Shown here piece by piece: positions 12,301 through 24,300 of a stretch of DNA of 64,000 bases. Position 1 is the stretch's first letter, and the number at the start of each line of letters is the position of its first letter. The notes beneath the pieces were generated by a model. The model searched no databases, was not told the origin of the DNA, and was given only the letters and a program-made list of their open reading frames with translations. The position numbers and the translations under genes are program-made. Source of the stretch: Euborellia annulipes (taxonomy: Eukaryota; Arthropoda; Insecta; Dermaptera; Anisolabididae); the NCBI GenBank assembly GCA_023213315.1, contig JAKCPI010000901.1:62001-126000 (forward strand), written 5' to 3'.

Positions 12301-15300
12301 GCTCTACCAATTCAAGATGTTAAATTTATAAACAAAGGAAAATATTTATATTTTTAACCATTTTCTCTTATCTTTCCTATGAAGTACAGTGAGGGACAAT
12401 ATTAAGTCCCATCCATGCGTTTTCTACTTATGATTATTTCATTGTTTTTATAAAATAAAATTAAAATCTTTATTGCAAATTTTCTAGGTTTGAACCATGA
12501 AAGTTTCCATTAAAAAATATATAATATTTTTTTAAAAAACAATGAAATAATCACAAGTAGAAAACGCATGGGTGGGACTTAATATTGTCCCTCACTGTAC
12601 AAGAATAAGGCGGTTTTCAAACAATTTTGAGAACTAAATAAGAATATATATTTTAAAGAGCATCTAAAAAATAATTGATTTTTAAATTTTAATCAAAATC
12701 GTTAGAGCGAATTTTGAGAAAATCGGAAAAAAAAAAAACTGAAAAAGTACATCAGTAAAGTAGCCTACTAGTACTTTTTGACAGACTTTGTTCAAAAGTT
12801 TATTTTCACGCCTCAGGGGGTGCCTAACTTAAATATAAAATTTCAACCTCGTTACTCAATTCAATTTCCAATTGTATTTCCATCCAATTTTTGACATGAA
12901 AGCAATACTTTCTTTTATATATATAATTATACATATATGAACTTAAAAATCGATTATTTTGATTGTCTACCTAGTAGCAATAAAAATTAATGCAAAATTA
13001 GTGTAACTTTAATAATTATATTTTTTTTTATTATTTTATATTTACAAATATATAGTAAATTTTTAAAATATTAGATTAATTATTATTTAAATTTTGACGT
13101 GAAGGAATAAAAGTGAGGGAGAAATTCTCTTGCCATTTAAGGTATTCATAATTAAAAATCCTTTAGAAGGCAAGACGGGTGGTGGATGGGGAATCAACAT
13201 GCATGAATATATAATGTTTTAAGGAATTAATTATAATTTACCTCTACTTATTCTTTATAATAGAATTAATTAAATACCCTTCAACATTATTGTATTTATA
13301 TATTTAAAAATATGAAGAACTATACACTATTAGAAAACAAAATTAAGATTTGGCAAGCTTAGAAAAAAATGATTTTCGGCAACAGATCGTGAATTCTTCA
13401 GGTCTGTCAGGTGTTGAAAATTACTTTACACAATAATTTTCTTTATAAAACAAACAAACCGCAAAACGCACAATCCATCCTCAAAATTGTTCTAATTTTT
13501 AAAGGAAATTTTCAATTTCTATTTTTAGCTAGAAGTTAAATTTCTACGCAAAATTTACATTAGTGTGCAAATAATTTTAAATAAGTAGTGAATTTTTGAT
13601 TTATTATCTTTTTGATATATATAAATGTATTGAGTCTAGGCGTTAACAGTCTACTTATTCTTGTAAACGGGTGAAATCATTGCTCAACACGTCAGCGAAT
13701 CTCCCTCTTAATACCTCAACCCCGCAGACGGACTTTTATTGATTTAAAATTTTATTAAACTAGCCACGCCGCCAGCCTTCGGCGGGCCCCGGCGCCTAGG
13801 CCCTCTCGAGAGATGATTAGTAGTTATTGCCATAAATGTATTTTTATAAATTTTTGATCTTAATATGAAAATCTCACCATAATATAAATAATAAGATTTA
13901 ATATCATTAATAATACTAATAGCCTCTCACTTCCGTTTTGTCGCCTGTTTACCACTCTCTCTCGCTGATTGGATTAGAGTGAGAGGAAGCTGAGTCAGAG
14001 ATGGAAATTTAAAATTTTTAGTCAGAGAGGGAAATATACAATTTCCAAACAGTGAGCAAGAATAAATTTGATTCATTTGCTCGCCTAAGGCATTCATATT
14101 GCAAACAAAAATACATCAATTTCTTTTCATTTCTAATATTTTCATGCATTCCCTATGGGAGAAATCGTAACTTCAACAATTAATAACTCAAAAAGTTATA
14201 GAAATTTCGGGACGAAAATCATTTTTCTGTAATCTATATAAAGCATATAAAATTTGGTTTCGAAATTCCAGGGGGGAAGATTCCCAAATAGAGCATTACA
14301 GACAGACGGAAATAAGCGAATTTTGTATATATAGAAAGATATATTTAAAAATTAAATAGCTTAAAACACTGAAATAAAAATTCAATCACCATCTTAATCA
14401 ATAGATTTAAATTAAAAAAATTTAGTTATTTTGAGAATTAAATTTGTTTCAAAAACGACAGACAAACAAACAGAGGCACAAAAGACTTTTCTTTGCCTTG
14501 TGAACATCTTACAAGTATTTATGACATAATATATGATTCTTTAAAGAGAAATTTGACGAAATAAATTATTAAGACTTGAATTTTTTTTGTTTTTCGACAT
14601 TTACGACATCAATAGTTTTCCAAAATTTCAGAATCACTGTTAAAATTAAGGAGTTCCTTGCTTAGGGGGAGGATTATCAAAAAGAAAAAAAATCAAGTGT
14701 CTCCTGTGCGTGTCAAACAAGTCATTTAATCCCTGGATCAGATTAATAGTGGACAAAGAGGGATTGATTGTGTTTACCAAACAAAAGTGTTTATACTTAC
14801 ATTCAATAAAGGATAATGGTGTAGTGAAATTGTTTTATGTAATCTTAATTTAATGTTTTTTATTATAAAAAAATTTATTTTGATATTGGAAATTAGATAC
14901 CTTTTGCGTCCTTCCTCCATTTTTTTTTTTAAGGATTAATTTTTAATTTTTGTTTACATCCCAACTGAGTCAAAAAAAAATATTTGATTCTCCTACTATT
15001 GATCTGTTTTTAAAAAATAAATCATGCAAAAATTGCTGTTTAAATTATTTCTTAAATAATTTGAGTCTCTGTTTACTTCCTTATTGGGCCATTCAAGCAT
15101 TAAGTAAACAAATTTTTGGATCCCGTCACCCCTGTCAGCAATAATATGCCCCCTCCTCATTGCACACATATTTTCGAAACAATAGGCTTTTTAAAGAATA
15201 CTTAATGGTCAATAAAACTATCAGTTCCATTAGGAAAATAGTCACGTCTATCTAATTAGCTTAGAGTTAAAGGGGTATGGCATCTCCTTACTTTTGCCTC

Positions 15301-18300
15301 CAAGGGGCAGGAGATTAGTTATTTGACTCAAAAGCTCACATTTATGTAATTAATAATTAATCCCCTGCCCCTTAGCTGCTAAAGTAAGGAAATGCCATAC
15401 CCCTTCACCCCTAAACTGTTTGGATAATATATGAAGGAGGTCTTAGGGGATCTTTTATAAGGACGTGACTATTTTCCTAATCCCCAAATGGGATTGATAG
15501 TTAAAGTAAATTTTGTATTTTTTTGTAATAAAAGAGCTTTTGGTTGGATAGGGACGTTAAAAATCATTTATTAATAATCTGCCCTTTGATAGTAATAGTT
15601 GATTTCCTCCCTTAATAAATTGTTTATTATAATTTTGGCATTATTACAGTTTTATCTTCTTATTTAAAGATGGTAACAGAGATAGTCAGAGGGCCCTCCT
15701 CAGGGGAGGATTTAGGTTGGTTGAAATCCCGAGGGCAAAAAAAAAATTGATTAATTGTTTGACGTATTGAAGATCAAGTTCTCTTTAAAAAAAATTTGAA
15801 AAATTGATTCCCCTTTGAACTCGATGCGGTACACCCCTCCCCCCCCTTTTAAATCCGCCGCTAGCACCCCCTTCCATCCCTTCCGATATTATTAATACAA
15901 CCTAATACGTATCAATCCATTTATATTGATTGAGTTATTTCTTGGAGTACCTAATTTATCTGCATATAATTAACTTTTTAGTACATAGGATTATACACAT
16001 TCAATTAATAATCTTTCTGACTTTATATTAGGGCTATAAATTAAATTTAAATTTTCAAATGAATGTTTATTTTGGTGAGACACCAAAGAGACAAAGACAC
16101 CTCGTTGCCATTTATCAGTCAAATTTGGTCCTTTTTGTAAAAATATTCAAATTTTTATTTATCTTGGATAACCTCCTTTTTCATTTGAAATTTCTATTTT
16201 TTTTTCTAATCAAATTTAAAAATAAAATCTTAAATTATCTATTTAGGCCAATTTTTATCTAAAAAGAGAAAACACCTTATTAAAATTTCTTCGTTGATAA
16301 ACAGAGTATACAATTTACAGACACCCTGTATATAAAGTTTTTTTGTTTTTTTTTTTACAATTAAACTTTTTTAGAATTAAATCATTTTTATTTAATTAAT
16401 ACATTGGATTGTTTAAGATTTAATATATTTATGTTTTATGAAATTAGAGCAATTTTGATTTGTTTTACCTATTGGTGTTCCCGTTCGATTGGTCAAGGCT
16501 ATTCAAATAGTGTGACACACGTCTGGTGGTTTAGTGGCCACCGAGAGCTTACACCCCTGGGCTAAATAATATTAAAGAGGATTACTAATTAATTCACAGA
16601 ATATTACACAAATTTGGCAATTCTGTTTAAATTTAATTTCAATGAATTTTGTAAATCTTTTCACGTTTGAAAATCCGAAGTATATTTTAATATAATTAAG
16701 GTTGTTCGGACATTAAGGAATTGTAAAGATTGAAAGCTAATTTTTTAATATGTTATTAATCACTAGAGACCGGGAAAAAAGCATAAAAAAATGGAAAAAA
16801 GTGCTTAAAAAGCATAAAAAACTTGAATAAAAAGATGTTAAATAAGCATAAAAGTTGAAAAAAAGCATCTAATAAGCAATTTTTACTCATACCACTGGCG
16901 TATACAAATTTTTTTTAAAGAAACTAAATTTATTCCGCCCTGCCCTGCGAAAAATTTTGTTTTTACGGAACCAAATTTTTTCACCCTGCGGAAAAATTTT
17001 TTTTTACAGGGCTATATTTTTTCACACTGCGGGGCTTTTGGAAATTTTTTTTTTTGGGGGGCGGCCCCCCTCCCCCTTATATACGTCCCTGGTGTATGCG
17101 TGTGTGAATGGGAAAAAAGTGTGTTTTTTAATAAAAAAACAAAAAAATTATAAATATTCGTAAAATAAGTTCAAATAAGCACGAAAGGGAAAAAAGCATG
17201 AAAACTCAAAAAAGCAAAAAAAGCATAAAAAATGCAATCTCAATACACTTAGTTTTTCGTAATTCGTATAGAAATTAAATATCTAATGGTTGCTTATAAA
17301 ATTCAGCAATAAGCATTTTGCTTAAAATCCGGTCTCTATTAATCACTATCACATACGTATAAAATAATTTTTTAAAGCAGATCTGACGAAGGGTTATTGT
17401 ATAATTAATTATTAAAAAATTGAAATTTAACATGTAATCTATAGGGAATGTAGACTAAACGCACACATATCGAATTATATCCACTCCTGTTAAAGATAAT
17501 AAAACATAAAACTTCAATTTTTATCAATTAACTTCCGTAGAATACGGTAAAAATAAAATCAAAATTTTCTGTCAAAGGCTTTTAGAAATATTTTAACAAG
17601 AAAGACAAAAAATTCTCGAAAATGTCAGTCCGCCATCAGTCCACAATATTTAAAAATAAGTAAGTCACGTGACATACCAGTTTTTTTTGGAATGGGTGCA
17701 TAAGGTCCGAAGACTTATATTGACCAGTGGTCATATGCGGTCAGGAAGAAAATAAATACAAAAAGACGAGCATAAAGGGGGAACTCAACTGCGGGAACTG
17801 AGAAGATGCCTGTTGAGATTAGCCTTGAAAGTCTGAAGATTGTAGGTTTTGGGGAAGATAGAAGCAGGGAGTTTGTTCCAATCAGACCAGTGCGGCAACG
17901 TCGTATTTAAAATACAAAAATTTTTTTTAAATTTTTTCTCTGGCACTAATTATAAATTATTAATTCTGAAATGTTTATATTGTTTCAGGAACCTATGAAA
18001 TCCAAAGCCCCTCAACTACACCTGGAATACAGGTTTTACAAGTTGCTTGGAAGCACGGGTAAGTCAATAAAGACTAATTTTTAAGAAAGCTTTCCTTTTT
18101 TTTAATTAATATTTGACTCATTGTATTAAAAAAAAAATTCATTAATTGAAACACATATATTTAATGTTCATAAAAAGACTTAGATAATTAAATTCTAATT
18201 CTTCTACTTACAAAACTCATTCTATAAAATTAAAAATAAAGAAGTTAAAAATTTATGAATTATAAAATTAGTGATTAAAAATTCCGAAAAAATCTCTGGA

Positions 18301-21300
18301 TTCGAACTCCAGTCTCTTTTCGTTCAACTATGAAAATTAGGAATCTAAAGAAACCGGGTTCGAATCACTGACCTCAAAAATTTTTTTTCTGAGTTTTGAA
18401 TTTATTAACGATAATTAAATATTCATTAAACAATGGCGCTGTCCTGATTATTTAAATTAGTTTTTTTTGTTTTTTTTTTTTGAATAGTTATGGTGAGTAC
18501 AGAAATAAACCTTGTTAAAAATGCTATTCACAAATTCACAAAATGTGAAATAAAAAGAAAATTTATTGAATCTTTCGGCCAAGCCATTGTCAGAGCACAT
18601 ACCAGTTCGTTTTATTTCACAATTTGTGAATTTGTGAATTCCATTTTTAACAAGGTTTATTTCTGTCCTCACCATAACTTCTTAAAAAAAAAAAACGAAA
18701 TTAAATAGTCATTTACCTGGTATAATTAAAATATTAAGATTTAGACAATGTAATTATTTATCACATATTTATTTTTAATTTGTTTTTCTCTAAAATTTTT
18801 TCCTTACTTTTAATTGGACCCTGTTATGCAAAGGTGTGTCAAAGACCAAACATCGAGTTTTGAGAAAATTAATATTAAAGTTTTTTGTTTTCATTGGATT
18901 ATATATAATTTTTTTGGTCAATTTTGCAAGTAACATTAAATATAAATTTTTTTAGGACATATTTAATAAAAAATACTATTAATTAAAGCATTTGAAACAA
19001 TATTCCGTGCTTAACTCAATTTTGAATTTTTTGGTCTTTGACACACCATTGCATAACAGGGTCCAATTATAATTATTAATTTGAAATTGAAAACTTGTCT
19101 ATTTGCGAGAACAAATTTACTTATAGAAAAATAAGTTTCTATCCCTCTAAACAAATTTTAAATGATATCCAAATTATATAAGTTTAAAAAGATTACTACA
19201 TGACGTACTATGTACCTAATTGAACATCTTGTGGTACAGCGAATTGCACTATTAAGTCCAAATTCTTTAAAATTTATTTAATTCTGAAAATGTTTTTTTA
19301 TATGTCAAAATGTGTTTGCATTAAAAAAAAAAAAAAATTGAACTTCATAGGCCTGAAATTGCATCACTCAGGATGCCACTGTCAAATCTCCCCCTGGGGA
19401 ATCCCCTAAAAATCTCAAAAATCCCGAAAATTATTGCAAATTTATTATAATAAACCACACTTATATTCCCTACTTTTTAGAAAAAGTACGCCTGTCTGAA
19501 ATTTCTAATATTGATAGTAAATGTAAATATGCATGATGTAATAGTGGCTTTATATTTAATTTTCCATATACTGTTTTAAATTATTACTAAAATCTAACTA
19601 ATAATTAATATTTCGATAAATAAAAAAAAAAAAAAACAAAGTTGGACACCGTTTATTATACATAATAATTTAAAGTTCTATTTGCAAAATTAATAGAGAA
19701 ATAGTACTTATTTTTCTATTCAGAGTCATAGAAAAACAATTTTACTTTTTTTATTCAAGCTTACTGACAGCATGATAATATAAGATAGAGTTTGCATGTT
19801 TAAGAGAAAATTATTTATTGAGCAAATCTACTTTTTGGATGATTCTATGATCTAAATCAAGGTTAATCTTTTAATAATTTACTTAGTCATGTATAGACAG
19901 GGCCGTGCCTAACTGATTTTCCACTCAGAGTAGATAATTCAACACTTGTGTCCTCCATTTACATATTATTTAATATAATAAAAAAATATATTAAGTATGT
20001 ATTTATAAATTTAAGAGGGGGTAAATATTGATTAAAAAAAAAATTCCTTAAATACCAGATCATTAAGAAAATTCGTAGACTGACACATAACACATAGAAG
20101 CAATATATCAGAAAACATCTGCCCTTCATGTGAGCTTCAGAAGGCTGGCTGTTCGTATGTTCATTTCCGGTAAGATGGCGTTAGGGGTCTTAAAAATTTA
20201 GCCATAAATCCCAACTATTACGAAAATGTGCCCACAGATGGCAGGATGGTAGGGCTACATTTAATCTCTTGTATTTGTTTGATTTTTGTTGATCATTTAA
20301 TAATGAATAGTTTATAAATATTATATATCATTTAAAACAGCATAAAATATAGGCTTATAAGTGATCTAATAATGCCGGCTGTTAGACAAGTCAAGGCAGA
20401 CTTGTCTAACAGCCGGCATTATTAGCATTATTCTTTTGCAAGAGTGCTGAAATATTTGGCCGTTAATTTTTAAATAAATACGAAATTTATTTTTGACTTC
20501 GTTCTTTAGATTAAAAAAAAAAATACAGTTTTCATAAGAGTTTTTTTTTGCATTTTCTATAAAACATAAAAAAAAAAATATTTTTTAATTAATCGTAATT
20601 AAAAAAAAAATCTATTATGTAAAATGCTCACGAATTTAAATCATTAAAAAAAAACCGCATAAAAAATACCTGAAAATGCCTCAGTACTTTTGGACTAAAA
20701 ATTCAATGTGCCCTCCTTTTACTGACTTCTGCGCTAACAAATATCATTACTATTTAATACTTTTATAACTAAATATTCAATCACGATTTTCATTTTTTAT
20801 TTTAACAAGCAAAACACGTTTCATTAATCAATTCTATAATCTAACCTATTTGACAAATCGATGGTGTGTTCACATGAAGAACGGATGTTTCTAACAATCA
20901 TATATTTTTGCTTCTAACTATATCAACTATTTGTCAGTATACGGACTTTTTGTATGTCCCGATAAAATAAATTAATTCTTTATTTACATTTTTGTTAGTT
21001 TTGTGATCATCAATAATAAATTTACAATTCTGTATCTCAAATTCACTCAAATGAATTTTAAATTTGTGATTGACTACATGGATTTAAAATCTGAAAATCC
21101 TTATAATATTACATTTTTTTTTGCCTGAAAAATGCTTATTATGCAAATTACCCCGCACTAAAAAAAAAATCTTTTAAATTTCTCTCTATACTATATAAAA
21201 ATTTGTTTTAAAATTATAAAAATATCTATATTGGTTACTCAATCCACTGCGCCCTGAAATCTAATTTAGAACAGGAAATTTAGAACCACAGTCGCTGTTG

Positions 21301-24300
21301 AATATATCACACCTCATTTAGAATTTAAAGCAGAACATTCCTTATTTAAATTTTATTTTTTTATATTAATTTAATATTATTAAAATTGAAAAGTTTTTTT
21401 TTTTTCATTCTATATATACGAAAAATTAAACCTTGAGATATTAAAATATTCAAAAAAAAAAAAAAAAAAAATTGGGGAAAAATTATTTCCATTTCATCAT
21501 TATATCGCTAAATCTTCATTGGAATAAATTTTAATTTAAAATAACTCCCTTAACAATTGATTTGAATGAATTATTTTTTTGTATTCAGGTCTCTGGGGTA
21601 GATGAATACTATTGATTTTGGATACAATAGAATTAACACTTTGGGTTATATGATTTTTTTTTGTATTGAACATAAGATTACTCTTTTAAAGCATTCGATA
21701 TAACATAAATCTTTTTTAAATTCCAAAAAAGTATAATAATAATAATAGTAATAATAACAGAAAAGAAAGATTTTTCGTATGTATACAGTATTACGAAGTC
21801 TCTTCACGATCCGTTGGTTTAGAATTGAGTTTTTTCACCTTTAAAAAGGATATTAATGAGAGTCTTGAAAAATTCGTCGGGTCTTCCATTTGGGGAGGAC
21901 TTGAAAAATGTTTGAAAATAAAAAATTTATATTGAAATGCACCTGGATAATTAGGCCCTTATGAAAAATAACGTAATTAATTGGTAATAATAAAATAATT
22001 AAATTTTACAAATGAAAAGCACAGTGGAGTAACTAGGGTTTGCTTTTTTCAGGGGGGGGGGGGTTGATGTTAACAGACATTTTTTTTTGCTATTAATTAA
22101 GAACTATTTTATGCCTAATATTATCCTAAACAAAAAATTTTTTGCCAAAAAGTTAGCTAAAATTATTTTTAAAAAACTAGGTGATATGTTTCAAAATCGA
22201 TAGGGTTAATTTTGAGAAAATCGGAAAAAAGTACATCAGTAAGGTGCTAGTAATCTTTGACCGATTTTATTGAAATCCATCAAGATGCTTACGAGATGGG
22301 CACTTAGCTTAAGTATAAAATTTGAGTATCTAGAAATTTTTAGTTTTTGAGTTATTAAGGTTATCTCCAATTTGTTATATTTCACTTGAAATTCATTAAA
22401 TTTATTGTGAAAAAAACTCAAATTCAAGCTAATAAGGAAAATCCCCCTTTTAATGGGATTTCTAAGAAACCATTAAAAAGGGCATTTTAACAAAAAAAAA
22501 AAAAAAAAAAAAAACAATAAAATCTCTTTCGTGGAAATTTAGGTAAATATTTTGATATTTTAACAGGAATAGATCTTCAGAGAAATTAAGATTTTTTCAC
22601 AATAAGTTTAATCAATTTCAAATGAAAATTGGGGACTTCCTAAAAAACTCAAAAACGAAATAACTCTCTCATTATTCAAATTTTATACTTAAGCTAATAC
22701 CTATTTCGTAGGCGTCTCGAGGATTTTGAATTAAATCGGTCATAAAGTAGTAAAGTATTAGTACTTTACTGATGTTACTTTTTAGTTTCGGCTTCAAAAG
22801 TTATGATTATCTTATTATAACTATTTTATACTTACTACTATATTATAATACACACTGAATGTCGAAATATTTATCAACTTATTCTAATATTGAAACATAT
22901 TCACCTAATGTTTTGGAGTAATTTGAATTATACCTGATTATAATATATTTTCTACTAGAGCGTTTATCAACGGCTACCCGTTTAAATTGAGTCAAAAAAA
23001 AAAAACCTCAGGTTTCTATTTATTAAAGGGGGGGGGGGAGGGGCGAATCCCTCTCAACTAGACGTGAAACCGAATACAAGGCTTCTTCTTTTTATTATTA
23101 TTTTTTTCTATAAAAAATAAATAACCCAACTAATTGACTATTGACACTTTCATTCAACTGAAACTTCCACTTTTGTTTTCTCCTAAATACATGGCAACCC
23201 ATTCATCAGGCAAGCATCTTGGTAGTCTCCTATCAGGGGCAGGCGCTTTAAATTTATTTACTATAGAACTGAACTATCGCACGTTCTTTTTTTAAGGAAC
23301 TGAGCATATTTTTTCTTTCATTATCCAATTTGAAATCCTTAGTATTCCATTGGAAGCAATAGTGAGCACTTGAAAATACTGAACATCTCAGCTCTGATAT
23401 CACTTTGTATAAAGTATTGAACCCAAATGACCAACTCACTAATGGATTAATTGTTCCTTAACTCCTCTAGATCAATACATTCATGTTTAAGTGCGAATGC
23501 TCTATAGGAATTCAGGAACATTTAATCAAAAAAAGCTATTGATCATTTGGTTGTCTTAACAAATCACGTCATGGTATCTCTATAGTGGAAAAAATGATTA
23601 GAAGCTTTTATATCTGGAAAACTAATTTTGCACGGCCCTGTATGTCATAAATAATGCAGCCAACAATATTTGGACGTTGGTTTCAAATGAATAGTTAGTT
23701 GTAGAATCAATTGATGTTCTCTGCATTGGTTCTCGGACAAGTTACTTTTTCGAATCCAAGGCCAAGAGGCGATGGGGTTGGACTTGCAGAATGCTTTGGA
23801 CCCTATAGCAATCCGTTAACGCGTTCTAGAGGGAATCCCGCGCGTGTTTCACTTTGGCACGTGTGGCGGCAGATATAACGCAATGGTTCTTGAGCTACTG
23901 GGCCCAAGCCTCGAGGATCTGTTCGTGCTCTGTAATCGACAGTTTTCCTTGAAAACAGTTCTGTCGATCGCCAACCAGCTTGTAAGTCAGTCCGTCAGCC
24001 TCTCCCCATGCCTTCAACTCTTTAACTTTGCTTATTCAGCTCCTAATATCGCTTTTTTGCTCTTGATGTGCAATCAATCTTTTTATTCATCTTTCCTTTC
24101 TAAATTTCACCCACTGAATAATGACATTTCTCCTCTGTATAGGTGTTCACTCTCTCTCTCTCTCTTTTTCTTTCTCACTCCACAAATGGCGTTTTCGATT
24201 CATTGCTCGAACCACGCATGCGCAATTGAAATCCTCGCGTGTTTCGAATCAAACTTGCTCTCACTCAGAGCATTTTGATTCTAAATATATTTGCTCTCCT

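Larger units (their letters stand above)
3345..17988 (+). other. Large (14.6 kb) kinase intron filled with mobile elements
   Basis: Exon phases match on both sides, so this is one intron. Listed separately: a 1.4-kb foldback, family A copies, two MITE types, a hAT element, hammerhead-like motifs and small foldbacks. The remaining parts (about 3345-4080, 5523-6705, 7642-8460, 8653-9640, 10060-11400, 12946-13750, 13900-15200, 15503-16763) are AT-rich and show nothing coding that I can support. Confidence 0.8.
18059..23829 (+). other. Kinase intron before the alternative exon pair
   Basis: About 5.8 kb of AT-rich intron. It holds the hairpin at 18488, the MITE at 18826, family C copy 1 near 20120 and poly-G tracts at 22053 and 23029. 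The other parts show simple repeats and nothing coding that I can support. Confidence 0.75.

Noticed and set aside
18457..18708. Two 72-residue open frames on opposite strands with similar sequence
   Set aside because: They are mirror readings of a palindromic MITE; similarity is due to the inverted repeat.
19896..23641. CAGGGCCGTGC and GCACGGCCCTG as ends of one 3.7-kb hAT element
   Set aside because: The flanking 8-mers differ and the interior is a mix of unrelated repeats including an exon-proximal region; the ends may belong to two separate fragments.
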